Below are positions 1 to 13,367 of a stretch of 64,000 nucleotides of DNA, piece by piece. The position numbers and the translations under genes are program-made. Below the pieces are notes generated by a model. The model was given only the letters and a program-made list of their open reading frames with translations, was not told where the DNA came from and searched no databases. Source of the DNA: Anastatus disparis (lineage: Eukaryota; Arthropoda; Insecta; Hymenoptera; Eupelmidae). Where the stretch lies: assembly GCA_017163975.1 (NCBI GenBank), contig JAFFSR010000301.1, positions 1,302,001-1,366,000 on the forward strand. Direction: 5' to 3'. Numbering within the stretch: position 1 is the first letter of the stretch; every line of letters starts with the position of its first letter.

Positions 1-959
1 TTGCGAACTATTTTTGAAAAATTTTCACCTTGCTTGTGCTCATAGTTATATATTTTATCTTTAAACTATACATTGGTTATATACATAAATAATATTGCTT
101 GGTTTAAAATAAAATATTCTTATTCTATTTTAATTGAGTTACTTTTATTATATTTAAAAAACAATGCCTAGAAATTAATTTTTATTTATTTAAAAAATCT
201 AAACCCTTTAAAATTTAATTTTTGGCACTATTCTATATCGACCAATCAGGATTCGATCTTTAGATGCTTCAACATGGCGGCTCATCATTTTTTTAAGAAG
301 GGATACAGCATGAAAATCTGAAGAGGAATATTATTTTTAAATTCATCTAAGATCACCGAATATAATTGTATTTTCATAGAATTTTTCCATTTGCTCAGTT
401 GCGCTCATTTTAGTTTTGTACGTAAATTTGGAGTTTGTTATATACAAAATGATAAACTAAAATTCAAGACCTTCAGTTTTCATTTGAAGATACTTTTTAA
501 GAGATGTTTATACAAAAGTAGAACAAAAAAAATTTATAGATCCAAATTAACAGATTCACCAATTTGAAGATTCAAATTTTTTATCAAATCATATGAAGAT
601 ATCTCTGTATAGCGAAAATATTTAAAAAAAAGTAAACTAAAGGTCTTCATTTTTACTTTAATATCATATAAGTGCGAAATATTCAACTATATGATACGGG
701 TCTAAAATTAGTAGTTACAATTAAAACGAAATAAAAACCTTTTTGTTAGTAAACTACCACCCGATCATTTAGTAATAATTTATCTTATGGTTTGTGTTAA
801 TATAAAAAGAATCATCAGGAAATTTTTATTTTAATTAAAAATAGATTATAAATAGTTAATTTAATTTTCTAATAACAAAAAGTTCTGGAACGTGAAGATT
901 TTTTTTCACTTAAATTTGAATCAAAAGCGCGCTATGGACAAGTTCCTGCGCACCAGCCT
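1..959. other. Non-coding AT-rich region with a diverged foldback-family arm
   Basis: No gene. About 470-710 resembles the arm at 52380-52620 (ATTTATAGATCCAAATTAAC; TCATATAAGTGCGAAATATT), so it is an old solo arm of the TTAGG-TGTCCC foldback family. The rest is featureless. Confidence 0.5.
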
Positions 960-1213
960 CGAACGCACTTCGAGCATATACTACTGGAGGAAGCCTCCGA
1001 ATGGCAGCAAGCGTTACAAGGCGAAGAGAGAGAAAGCCTCTATTTTGGTACGTGCTGTCTCTCTCTAGCCTGATTTGATTGGCTGCTTCTGTTCCCCACT
1101 AAGAAAGTGAGAGAGATAGCACGTACCAAAATAGAGGCTTTTTCTCTCTTCGCCTTGTAACGCAGTTAATAGCTGGGAGGCTTCCTCCAGTAGTATATGC
1201 TCGCAGCGAACGC
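960..1213. mobile_element. Foldback/MITE, about 250 bp
   Basis: The arms contain CGAGCATATACTACTGGAGG and AAGCCTCTATTTTGGTACGT, both repeated in inverse on the right. The loop is near 1085. GC-richer than its surroundings. Confidence 0.8.
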
Positions 1214-1484
1214 ATGGCACATAGATAGAGAGCGCCGTTTTTTGTCCAATTATACTAGAGTGAGAGAGACGGAAAGAGACGCTACTTGATGGCGTCTCTA
1301 CTCTCTGATAGTAAATTATAATTCAATGATTTTTATGCCAATGGAATGTAAAAAAGAATATAAAACATAAGAAAACGTATAAAAAAATGTACGTTCATAA
1401 CAATTAAAAGAATAAGTTAGATAATTATAAGTATCAAGAGCAGGTCGACTTTTTCTGTCTTTTTCTAATCGACAAACTGATTTT

Positions 1485-1770
1485 TTCACGAAAATTAATA
1501 ATTTTAGCGAAAAATAAAGAGAAAGCCCCATCGCGTATTAAAAAAAGCTATATTTTTTTTAATAAGAAAGAATTGATTTTCTCGCTTCGTTTTCAAGAAA
1601 ACCTTGAAAAACTTAAAACATAGAGGTTAGGTTGGACAATTTGGTTTTTCAAAGTTTTTTTGAGAATGAAGCAATAAAATTAATTCTTTTTCATTGAAGA
1701 AAATATAGCTTTTTTTAATACGCGATGGGGCTTTCTCTTTATTTTTCGATAAAGTTATTAGTTTTTGCAA
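1485..1770. mobile_element. Palindromic element, about 285 bp
   Basis: The arms AATAAAGAGAAAGCCCCATC and GATGGGGCTTTCTCTTTATT surround inner complementary A/T-rich arms with a loop near 1625. Both open frames in this region come from the palindrome. Confidence 0.8.
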
Positions 1771-2039
1771 AAACTTAATTCTTCGATTAGAAAAGGATGA
1801 TACGTGACCTCCTCTTAATGGTAGAAAACAAATAAAATTAATCAATATTAAATAAAAATCAAATATCAGGTGTAAAAGGAGTCCTGGTTTTTTATAAAAG
1901 TTAGTAACCTCTAGTTTTTTTTTTATCTTAAATAATAGATAACATAAGAATAACAATAATTAAACAAATAAAAGTAAAGAATAGACTAATAAACAATTAA
2001 CATTAGTAACATAAGAACTATTCCTCATAATTAATACCT

Positions 2040-4310
2040 CCCACACAGCATGAAACAATTTTGAAATAATACGTCGAAATGATTCAAAAAGAACTTGAAA
2101 AGATAACCGTATTCTTTTAAAAAGAATTTATAAAATAATACACAGAAAGATTACAAAGTCATTACAAAAATAGTACCAAAAAGAAATCGAAAGTTAAGAT
2201 ATGAAATATTACATGAATCCTTACTGAAAATACTTTGAAAGGACTTTTTTAAATGAAACAAGAATCAACTCAGGAATCTTCCGACGATTCCAAACATAAA
2301 ATAATTAAGAAACATTTTTGGGATAATATAAAGTATTCTTTCACCAAATCATTTCAAGATACTTTCAAAAAGCATTCATGTAATAACTCATGCAATATTT
2401 TAGTAAAGTTGAACGAAGTCTTATTTGAATCCATTTTGAAATATTTCATGAAATAACTTATGATGAGAATAAAAGTTATTACATGAATCCTTACTGAAAG
2501 GACTTTGAAAAGACTTCTTGAAAGGGAACAAGAAACAACACAGAAATCTTCCAGCGATTCCAATCATAAAATAATTTAGAAAACTTTTTCGGGAGAATCT
2601 AAAGTATTCTTTCACCAAATCATTTCAAGATTCTTTCAAAAAGCTTTCATGTAATTACTCATGCAATGTTTTAGTAAAGTCGCACGAAATCTTACATGAA
2701 ACAGTTTTGAAATCTTTTTGATATAATATTTCATAAAATAATAAATCTTTTTGATATAATAATCATAAAATATTTCATGAAATAACTTATGATGATAATA
2801 AAAGTTATTACATGAATCCTTACTGAAAGGACTTTGAAAAGACTTCTTGAAAGGGAACAAGAAACAACACAGAAATCTTCTGACGATTCTAAACATAAAA
2901 TTAGAAACATTTTCGGGATAATATAAAGTATTCTTTCACCAAATCATTTCAAGATACTTTCAAAAAGCATTCATGTAATAACTCATGCAATATTTTAGTA
3001 AAGTTGAACGAAGTCTTATTTGAATCCATTTTGAAATATTTCATGAAATAACTTATGATGAGAATAAAAGTTATTACATGAATCCTTACTGAAAGGACTT
3101 TGAAAAGACTTCTTGAAAGGGAACAAGAAACAACACAGAAATCTTCTGACGATTCCAAACATAAAATTAGAAACATTTTCGGGATGATATAAAGTATTCT
3201 TTCACCAAATCATTTCAAAATACTTTCAAACGCATTCATGTAATAACTCATGCAATGTTTTAGTAAAGTCAGACGAAATCTTACATGAATCAATTTTGAA
3301 ATCTTTTTGGAATATTTCATGAAATAACTTATGATGATAATAAAAGTTATTACACGAATCCTTACTGAAAGGACTTTGAAAAGACTTCTTGATAGGGAAC
3401 AAGAAACAACACATAAATTTTCCGACAATTCCGATCATAGAATTATTTAAAAAGATTTTGTGGATTATCTAAAGTATTGTTTTACAAAATCATTTCAAGG
3501 TTCTTTCAAAAAACTTTTATGCAATATTTTATAAAAAATTTTGGTGGACTTTCACGAAATATCCCTCATAGCATGAATTAATCTTGAAATAATTTCATGA
3601 AATAATACGTTAAAATCATCTAGAAAGAACCTTAAAAGATAACGAGATTATTTTAAAAAGAATTTATAAAATAATACATAAAAACATCATAGAGTGATTA
3701 CAAAATAATTTCTTTAAAAAAAAATAAATGTCATGATATGAAATATTACATGGAACCTTGCTGAAAAGACTTTGGAAGGACTTTTTGCAAGGAAACAAGA
3801 AACATTACATAAATCTTCTTATGACTTCAATCATAGAATTATTTATATATATATTTTCGAGATGATTATTTTACAAAATCATTTCAAGGTTCTTTCGGAA
3901 AGCTTTTATGCAATATTTCATAAAAACTTTTGGTAACAAAAATAAAATTATTCGTTTAAAATTAAAATTATAATATTAAAACTAAAAATTCAAATCTTGA
4001 ACTCGGAGACAGAACGATTTACTCATCTAATCCTACTGCATGAATGAATTTTGAAATAATATTAAGAAATATTTTATAAAATAATGCATTAAAATAATTG
4101 AAAAAAAAAACTTTAAAATAAACCAAACTCATTTCCGAAACAGTTTATAAAATAATATATAAAAAAATTAATAATGAATCCACAAAGATTATGAAAAAAA
4201 AACAAAGTCGGAACATGAAATATTACATAGATCCATGCTGAAAAGACTTTGAAAGGACTTTTTGAAAGAAAACGTGAAACATAACAGAATCATTTCAAAA
4301 TATTTTCAGG
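2040..4310. repeat. Decayed tandem repeat array, unit about 270-330 bp
   Basis: The motif TTACTGAAAGGACTTTGAAA recurs near 2222, 2491, 2820, 3086 and 3360, with weaker copies near 3758 and 4233. Between them CATTTCAAGATACTTTCAAA and similar lines recur in order. The middle copies are most alike, as expected of unequal crossing-over. The short frames here are periodic by-products. Confidence 0.8.
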
Positions 4311-4619
4311 ATTAGTTTATAATTTATCCGCTTGATGGCAGTTGTTGAATTTTATGTTCTTTACTTTTCTCTTAGCGCTTACTCTCTTACTCTCGCAAGC
4401 GGTAAGAGTGCTTTCCGTTTCATATATAAGGAAAATAAGAATCTAAAATAGCAACTAAATTGTTATGCGTGCGAATGTCTCTGTTATAGTAACTGCGTTT
4501 TTAATAACTGTGTAACCATTATTTGAAATCCTATAAATAATTATATCATTATATCCATTATATATATGTACACGTTTCAATTCTAAATTGTTTCTTAAAT
4601 AATACATGAAAGAATAAAG

Positions 4620-5060
4620 TATCTACAGAACCCTTTCAACAGAAGATGTATGAAAAGATTTATAAGTTATTACCAGAAGAATTCATGAATCCTTTCAAAA
4701 TTCTTCCATTGAAAAGATTCTGTAATAATTCTATGTCCGGGGTATATTCCTTTTAGAAATGATACAATGAAATATTTTAGTAATAATTCATATCATTCTT
4801 ACAGAATCCTTTCAACGGAAGATGCATGAAAAGATTTATGAATTATTACCAAAAGAATTCATGAATCCTTACAGAATTCTTCCATTGAAAGGATTTTGTA
4901 ATATTGTGTGAATTCTTTATAAAAGATTTTATTGTATTATTTTTAAAAGAATAATACCCCGGACATAGAATTTTTTCAGAATCCTTAAAATGAAACATTT
5001 TTGAAAGATTACTATCCTTACATGTATCCTTTCAGAATTAATTCATGCTGTATGGGCTAA
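4620..5060. repeat. Inverted and direct repeat cluster
   Basis: Direct copies of CCTTTCAACAGAAGATGTAT occur at about 4630 and 4807. ATTCTATGTCCGGGGTA at about 4728 is repeated inverted at about 4956. Probably another foldback with internal repeats. Confidence 0.55.
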
Positions 5061-7151
5061 TTAAATATATTTTAATGAATTATCTAAACCACTAGGTAGA
5101 TGACACTAGTATGTATGCGCGAAGAATTACATAGAATGCTTATGTAAAAATGAAGCGAGAGTCATCTTAACCATCTACGTAGATGGTACAGATAAGTATC
5201 TCCTAATCTGCTACAAAACTCGTTGCACGAAGCGCTCTCGCTCTCTGTTCCTGTTCATCAAAGAAAGTAATCACAAATTCTAGTGACCACCACGTATTGT
5301 TGACATTGTATGTATGCAGCCGCCATTTCGTGGAAGGTATAATATGCCAAGTGCATAAGTTTATAGTAATTAGTCAAGGAACATTTAAGTTTTTTTGTTC
5401 TCTTTAACGTCAAAGATTAAAAGAATAGTGTTTCTCTCTTTCTAACCTAACCTAAATGTTAATTTTTTTGAAGACTACTAATAAAATATATGAATATATT
5501 TCATTTTGTGTCACAAATAGGGGAAAGACTAGGGTTGATCCCTAAAAGCCACAAGTGATCGGTTTGTGGTCACACAAACCTGCTGCGCATTGCACCAAAA
5601 GCCGATGGCCGGTGTAAAAGGATGCCTTAAAGGCGGTCCTACCCATGTGTTACGTACTACACTTGTGCAGTACGTAACGAATCGGTTATCAAGCCAGGGA
5701 TTAGACTTTATTTTTCTGTTTCAGGTTATTACAAATAGCAATAAGCGTAGCTAAAATAAAAAGAAAAAGAAAAAGCACAACATAATGGGATAAAAATATT
5801 AGAAAAATCATGTCGAGAAATAAAAAATTTTCTTTTTTAAATAGTTAATTTATTATTAATATTAAGGTAGTTTTTTTTATATTTTCTAATATTTAAAAGA
5901 TTTTTTTTTCATAAAAATATATAGCTTATTTTAAGTACCAATTTAATTTTGTATTTGATTTAGAGACAAAATTAAATTTTTAATAAAGATAAAATCAAAT
6001 TTTACGTAGTCTATAAATGTATAGGCAATAAATGAGTTTATAGGAAAGATGCCATAAGGCCATACTCAAAATAAAATAAGTTATCTTTATTTTTCGCACC
6101 TACTACATACGATAAAGTGTTTCCTGTGAGTCTTGAAATTTACTTTACTCAAGTGTTAATTGCATGTAAAGAAAAAAGTATAATAATGTTAAGACCTGGC
6201 TTTCACCAGGACTAAATAAAAGTGTATGATTTTATTATGTTGAATATTTTTGTAAGATTTTAAGTATGAATTTGAATTAATTTGGAATAATTGAATTAAT
6301 TATTAAATTATAATTATGAAAGATAAATATATGTATAATCTAGTGGTGAATTGAACTCCACCAATATTTAATTGAGTAAACCGATCTCACAATTGAAATA
6401 TATTGAAGAATATTTATTTAGAGTACTTGAATAGAGAATATATAAATTGAATATTGTTACCTTGATTGATTCAAGTAGATGAAGGCTGGGTACAGACAGA
6501 CAAAGAATAGATATAGGCACGATTTGAAATAAGACTCGAGTCGAATATAAGAAACTTTAAGATATTTATTGACACTTGTAAAAATAATTAATATTGAATA
6601 CAATAACTTTATTTGAATTTAAATTTGAATTTAATTTTAATTACAGGATTTACGACTTGGTGCCAACGATGATCCTGGGGTAGTGCCCACTGTCGTTAAT
6701 TTCAGTCGGCTTTTATAATTTTTTATCTTTGACATAATTTCATTAGGTAAAAAGTGGATCTTGTTCTTCTTATAAATAATTTCAAAATATGAGTTTGGTT
6801 TTGTAATTTTGAATCGAAGAATTTCGTTTTCTCAATATCAACTTTAAGTTTCTTTACTGCTTAGGTTAACACATTCTTTTATTGTTCGATGACCGTTTAA
6901 TTAGTTCATGAATATCATATTAATAAAAAGATATTTTAAAAATTGTAAATTAAAAAGTAATATAAAAGATACGTTGTGACGTAACAATAATAAGAAATGT
7001 ATTCGTGTTTTGTCTGATAACAATTGTTTTGTGTAACATCTTGTATGAGCCTGCAAGAACATCGTTAGGTTGATCAAGTCGAAGGAAGTAAAGATGAAAA
7101 CGAAGAAAGCAAGATTGTTTCTCGCTTTATTAATTATCGTGTGATCTAATA

Positions 7152-7194
<43 letters not shown>
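5061..7194. other. Region without a recognised gene; possible solo LTR at 6187-6645
   Basis: At 5641-5690 there is a short hairpin (GTTACGTACT/AGTACGTAAC). The stretch 6187-6645 begins TGTTAAGACC, contains AATAAAAG and ends TTACA. It is followed by GACTTGGTGCCAACG, which looks like a leader after an LTR. No coding remnants support this, so it is weak. A (TA)n tract ends the region. Confidence 0.3.
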
Positions 7195-7197
<3 letters not shown>

Positions 7198-9724
7198 TGA
7201 TTCCATTCAGATTCATGCAGGCCGTCACTGATCGATTTTTTTTTTTCTTCTAAGTAATAAAAATATTTTCTATTATGTATATGAAGATAAAATTTACCTC
7301 ATAGAACGCTCAAAATTTTTTTTTTTTTACTACAGCAGTTTTAGTGTTGGATGTAAAAACGAAAATTCAAAAATTGAAAATGAACCTCTACTTTTAAATG
7401 ACTATAGCTCCGTCAATTATTAACCTTTTTGGACGTTCTTTTAACGAAAGTGTGCGAAATTTGGTCTAGTTTTAAATGCGATCTCGATTTTTGTAATACA
7501 ATTTGATCTCGCTGGGTTATTTACGAAAAACCGAAAAAAAGCGATTTTTTTCAAACACGATTTTCTCAAAACCTATATTTTTTTTTTTTTTTGAAATTTT
7601 TATATGATTTTATACATAAAAAATACTAACTTTTAGGGTAGGTGAGAATATGCGATTTTGCCTTATTTTTTTTTAACAGATTTTTAAACGTTTTTTTTAT
7701 ATTTTCGATTTTAAAACATTGATACCATGGCGCATCGTACTATTTTTCCAACTTTACGTGTTCTTACAACTATTTTTATGCTTTTATTTATTAATATATC
7801 AAAAATATCAACAATAATCTTTAAAATAAACCCCGGATCGAATATTTTGATCAATTAGAACAAAAGTTATGATGATTTAAAGTTTAAGAAAAAATGCTGA
7901 AACTTTAAATAAATATGATATTTACAGATGCTTTGAATAATTATAAAAAAGAGAATAAACAAGACATTGCAGATTTTATCCAGAAAAATTAAATTTACTG
8001 AATAAAACTAGCACAATTGAAAATTTCTTAATAGAGTTAAGAGAGCGTGCTCTCACTGTAAGAGCTCATAAATTGGTCAAAGAAATTCAACGTATAGCAA
8101 TTAAAGAGGTTAAACTTTTAGCGAAAAATAATGACTTCCAATTAGTTATTCATGTCGATTTTGCAAAAAATTGGACAGTTCTGCTTCAAAATGAAATTCA
8201 AAGCTATCATTAGAGTAAAAACCAAGTATCAATATTTACGTCAGTATGCTATTTTGGAAATGATAAGACAGTCAGTTATGTCACCGTCTCTGACGATATT
8301 AAACATGATTTGTCTCATGCCCTAATGACTATAAATTTAATTATCGACAACTTAAAACAAAAACATATTGCGCAAGATCTTGATGAAATCATAATCATTT
8401 CTGATGGAGCTGCCAGTCATTTTAAAAATAGATATCAATTCTATGAGTTTCAAAACTCAAAAGTAAACAGAAAATGGCTTTTTTCTGCAACAGTTCATGG
8501 CAAAGGCGCTTGTGATGGTATTGGTGGTTTAATTATACATTATGCTACCACGCATAATCTGTCCAAGAAGAATGCAGATTTTATTAGAAACGCTGAAAAT
8601 TTCACCACTCACGTATCAAAATATACTCCGTCGATTAACATTCTTGTTATCCGCAAGGATGAGTTAGAAGTTTTTCGACAGACAAAAAAAAATGGAATAG
8701 TTAGGAAATGCAAAAGAAATTAAAGGTATTCAAAAGATTCACTGTAGAAAAAGTAAACGAAACCAAATCTACACTGCCAAAACTTCAAGACATGAGTGGC
8801 AAGAAGTAAATTGAAAGGTTTTATTCAAATTCAGATTTTTTTATTCACATTAGTTCTCAATTCATTAGTGTTCATTTCTTAATTGTATCGCATATTATTT
8901 GTTCATTGGGAATGACCAAATAATATATTTTAGTATTTAAAAAATTCACCTTTTCAAAATTTAAAATTCAAATTCATAATTCAAAATTCAAAATTCAAAG
9001 TAAATATATTTATTTAAAGTTTCAGCATTTTTTTTTTAAACTTTAAATCGTCATAACTTTTGTTCTAATTGATCAAAATATTCGATCCAGGGTTTATTTT
9101 AAAGATTATTGTTGATATTTTTGATATATTAGTAAATAAAAGCATAAAAATAGTTGTAAGAACACGTAAAGTTGGAAAAATAGTACGATGCGCCATGGTA
9201 TCAATGTTTTAAAATCGAAAATATAAAAAAAACGTTTAAAAATCTGTTAAAAAAAAATAAGGCAAAATCGCATATTCTCACCTACCCTAAAAGTTAGTAT
9301 TTTTTATGTATAAAATCATATAAAAATTTCAAAAAAAAAAAATATATAGTTTTTGAGAAAATCGTGTTGGAAAAAAATCGCTTTTTTCGGTTTTTCGTAA
9401 ATAACTCAGCGAGATCAAATTGTATTACAAAAATCGAGATTGCATTTAAAACTAGACCAAATTTCGCACACTTTCGTTAAAAGAACGTCCAAAAAGGTTA
9501 AAAATTGACGGAGCTATAGTCATTTAAAAGTAGAGATTCATTTTCAATTTTTGAATTTTCGTTTTTACATCCAACACTAAAATTACTGTAGTAAAAAAAA
9601 AAAAATTTTTGAGCGTTCTATGAGGTAAATTTCATCTTCATATACATAATAGAAGGTATTTTTATTACTTAGAAGAAAAAAAAAATTCGATCAGTGACGG
9701 CCTGCATGAATCTGAATGGAATCA

Positions 9725-9727
<3 letters not shown>
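7195..9727 (+). mobile_element. Long-TIR DNA transposon, degenerate (copy 1 of the GGCTGATTCC family)
   Basis: Terminal inverted repeats of about 730 bp (7195-7923 and about 9000-9727) begin GGCTGATTCCATTCAG and are nearly identical. The roughly 1.1 kb between them holds only the C-terminal part of a transposase. The same 12-bp terminus occurs in the element at 44890-48631. Both ends abut (TA)n, so the duplication cannot be read here. Confidence 0.88.
7990..8722 (+). pseudogene. C-terminal transposase remnant of the GGCTGATTCC family
   Basis: The clean part (8310-8722) contains ISDGAASHFKNRYQFYEF and WLFSATVHGKGACDGIGG, parallel to the intact transposase at 45574-47715. Upstream, the same frame reads VIHVDFAKNW and is cut by a TAG at about 8212 where the homologue has tryptophan. 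The N-terminal half is missing, so the copy cannot make a full protein. Confidence 0.85.
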
Positions 9728-9783
<56 letters not shown>

Positions 9784-9789
<6 letters not shown>

Positions 9790-11014
9790 CAATCCACGTC
9801 AAACGGATAATGGTTCTGTCCAAAATTGTAGATCACCAAAAAAATCATGTATGGGCTCAAAATTTTCGTCTTACACTCTACTTTCTTCTGCGACGTGGCG
9901 ATTTTGAAAATTCAAAATGGTGGCTCCAACATGGCGGCTCAAACCAAGAGATTTAATTTAAAAAATTTTCGAAAATTAATTTTAATTCATTCAAATGTGA
10001 TTACACGTATTTTTTTATATCAGAAATCAATTCAGCGTTTAATTTTACATAGAAATATAGTATTGCACTCAAGGTAAAAAAAATTTACAATGTCATCGGA
10101 AGGTCATATAGGGAAATAATAGTTATTTCTCGAATTACTCATTGATTAATGTTGATTAGTAAGGAAATGAACATACTAATAGGTAACTCGAGCCACTGAA
10201 TCCAAATCTGATGTCCGCTTAACCCTACAAGATCTTCATCAATGTAATTTGAAGGTCAAATCGCGAATATCTTTTATTATTTGATAAGATTAGGACACCT
10301 TCAAGTTTCACGTGTTGCTGAATCCGAATCCGGGGTCTGTTGGAGTGTCAAACGACGTAATTACGTAAAAATGAATTAAATATTGACTAACAGAAAATTT
10401 TTGTTTTCCAAGAAAACAGTTTAAAAGCAATTATTCAGTAATTACGTCGTTTGACGCTCTAACGGACCCCGATTCGGATCCAACGACACGCAAAATTTGT
10501 AGGTGTCCTAGTCTTATCAAATAATAAAAGATATTTGCGATTCGACCTTCAAATGACCTTGATGGAGACTTGGTAGGGTTAAGCGGACATCAGATTTGGA
10601 TTCAGTGACTCGAGCTACCTACCAGTATCTTCATTTCCTTACTAATCAATATTGATCAATGAGTAATTCGAGAAATAATTATTATTTCCCGATATGACCT
10701 TTTGATGGCATTGTAAATTTTTTTTACCTCAAGTGCAATACTATATTCCTATGTAAAATTGAACGCTAAATTGATTTCTGATATAAAAAAATACGTATAA
10801 TCACATTTGAATGAATTAATATCAATTTTTGAAAATTTTTTATAAAATCTCTAGGTTTGAGCCGCCATATTGGAGCCGCCATTTTGAATTTTTAAAATCG
10901 CCACGTTGCAAAAGAAAGTAGAGTGTAAGACGAAAATTTTGAGCCCAAACACGATTTTTTTGGTGATCTATAATTTTGGGCAGAGCTATTATCCGTTTGA
11001 CGTGGATTGACACA
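9784..11014. mobile_element. Long foldback element, 1.23 kb
   Basis: The inverted arms begin GTGTCAATCCACGTCAAACG and meet near 10400, where GTCAAACGACGTAATTAC and its complement surround the loop. The arms are about 600 bp with few mismatches. Flanked by (TA)n on the left and a TA-rich run on the right. Open frames across it are by-products of the repeat. Confidence 0.88.
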
Positions 11015-11744
11015 TATATATAAATATATATATAAAAAGTTAACGTAAAGTCAGTTTTTTCGTTCATATTCATTTTTAGAATTTTTTTTTGATGATCGAG
11101 AATAACTGTACTTTAACGACGGAATACCGTGATCGAATGATAGTCTAACGTAATCCTCATAAGATGTAGTTGACAGATAACTATCGAAATTTATTGTAAA
11201 TAAAATATTTGGAGGTATAATTCACGGATAATAACGAATAATATATATTAGAGATAGTGGAGGATTACGTTTATTACGTTAAAGAGTCATTGTATTCTGT
11301 CGTTGATATTTTCACGATAATAATGAGTAAATTAGTATAATTACAATCTTGCCATTTCTAAAAGAAATAAATTTATGACGTTGCAAATATTAAGTATATT
11401 TTTGTAATTTTTCATCAACATTTCAACTTTGTGGCTATCCCAAAAAAGTTTTTTGCGTCTGTATAGAGTTTTAATAGCTTATATATAAGCATAGTTAACT
11501 ATTTAAATAGTTCGATGAAGATTAAAAAATGTTAGGGGTGTCAAATAAATGACAACATTGAAAAGTAGGAAAAGAAATTCAAAAAATGGTTCTTTGACAG
11601 GAACGGGTGATTACACTCTATTCAAGAGCGATATATCAATATATTTTTTAGTTTTTAGTGACACATTAATGATTTAAGGGTTGGGAGCAAGGTTTTTTCA
11701 ACTTTGGAAAATAAGGGACACCCTAATATATATATATATATATA
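11015..11744. repeat. Solo arm of the TTAGG-TGTCCC foldback family plus flank
   Basis: About 11395-11727 runs parallel to 52690-52976 and ends CAAGGTTTTTTCAACTTTGG, AAATAAGGGACACCC, next to (TA)n where the Helitron entered. Between 11090 and 11320 a weak inverted pair (ACGTAATCCTC/GAGGATTACGT) suggests another decayed hairpin. Confidence 0.65.
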
Positions 11745-13299
11745 TCTTACTATTATATAAAAGGACAGCGTTTGTTTGAATGTTCTCAATTATCTCAAAA
11801 ACTACTGAACCGATGGTTTTCAAATTTTAAATTTAAATTCTTTATAATGTGACGAGTGTCATAGGCTATATAAATAATTACTTTTTTAATCAATAATTGC
11901 AATAAAATAATTATAGACCTAGATCTTAACGCGTAGGGAATAGGGGCTACTTTTTTCGGCGTTCTGCGGTCAACATGCTCTATCCTTGCTACTTTCCTTG
12001 GTTGCCTAATGGGTGGCGACCGATTTTGTCTTTCACTTTATTAAACTGGCACGGTAGAAATACTTATACACCTATGATATTCCGTGACTTCAACACAATA
12101 AATTTTTATTGCATATTCTCGAATCACAGAGTAACATTACCTCGGATTATTTAATGAAATATTTTCCTATTCCATTAGGCAGAATCAAAAATTAGACAAT
12201 TTTTTTAACTTAAGAAAAAATTTTATATCTTATTCTAGGAAATTTTTTATTCCTCAAAAAATTTTTTTTTATGTAATTATTTTTCAAAATTTTTTTATTC
12301 TTATTTCAGATTTTTGGTCATTTTTAAAGATAAAAATTAAATTATTTTGTACTTTTTTCATGTCACTTTAATTTTAATAACTTACGATTTTTTTTATTAA
12401 AAATGACTGTTCACTTCTCAATAGGTTGCGACCTGTTTTGCCGCTCACTCTACTAGATTAGCACGGTATAGGTACTTATATCGCGAGGATAATGCGAATA
12501 GCTTATCAGCAATAAATTTTTATTGCACTTATTCCCTAGCATTGTTGAACATTCATATTTATTAATGAATATCTCTTTCACGATTTTGATTTGCTAAAAA
12601 AATTTCCTATCGTCAATTTGAATATATTTTTTGACTTATTGGTACCAAATTGAACATATATCGAAAAATAAAAAAAAAATTCAATGCTTATTTTTCTCTA
12701 TAAAAAAAAATTATTTTAAATGAAAATTCATTCTATTATCACATGGTTCACAAACAAAAAATGTTGTGTATTCCGAAGTTTTGTAAGAGTACGATTTAAG
12801 AAGGGACCGAACTATCTGTCTTTGTCTAATAGTGTTTTTCATCAATCATGTAAACACTATCCGATATAACAAGAAAAAAATAGCAGCCCCCGCTAGATAT
12901 TAGCATAATTAGTAAATTTTGTAATAACAACCAAATTTTTTACTGCATAGTTTTCGACTAATTAGAGACCTACTAGCAATCTAGAATATAACCTATCTTT
13001 TTTTGGTAGGTCTCTAATTATTCAAAAACTACGCAGTGAAAAAATTTGGTTGTTATTACAAAATTTACTTATTATACTAATATCTAGCGGGGGCTGCTAT
13101 TTTTTTCTTATTATACCGGATAGTGTTTACATAAATGATGAAAAACGCTATTAGACAAAGACAGATAGTTCGGCCCCTTCTTAATAAATAATAGTTTTTG
13201 AAACACTATTTAATAAATAATAGTATTTTAGATTCTATTTCTATACCTACCGACTTCTGCCCAACTATTGCGCGGGCGAAGCCGAGACTGGAGATGCTA

Positions 13300-13300
<1 letters not shown>
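11745..13300 (+). mobile_element. Non-autonomous Helitron
   Basis: The 5' end is TCTTACTATTATATAAAAGG, followed by CTCAAAAACTACTGAACCGA, a very common Helitron 5' region in insects. The 3' end has a short hairpin (GGGCGAAGCCGAG) and terminates GATGCTAG. It sits between A and T of a (TA)n tract, the Helitron target rule, with no target duplication. No Rep/helicase frame is present. A palindromic MITE (12796-13184) is nested near its 3' end. Confidence 0.85.
12796..13184. mobile_element. Palindromic MITE, copy 1
   Basis: Almost a perfect palindrome with ends TTAAGAAGGGACCGAAC and GTTCGGCCCCTTCTTAA. The arms include GACAGATAGTT...CTAATAG and GCAGCCCCCGCTAGATATTA. The loop is near 12985. A second copy lies at 17399-17755. 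Confidence 0.85.

Positions 13301-13365
<65 letters not shown>

Positions 13366-13367
<2 letters not shown>

Noticed and set aside
1316..1956. Two minus-strand frames of 71 and 109 codons with similar strings
   Set aside because: They lie in and around the palindromic element at 1485-1770 and repeat the same sequence in both arms.
2253..3438. Several overlapping 65-86-codon frames on both strands
   Set aside because: They repeat with the tandem unit and share translated strings; they are by-products of the satellite-like array.
5566..5754. 62-codon frame with several cysteines
   Set aside because: Short, no recognised zinc-binding spacing, no homologous copy in the window.
6901..7206. Frames rich in IYIYIY at many positions
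   Set aside because: Translations of (TA)n microsatellites, not proteins.
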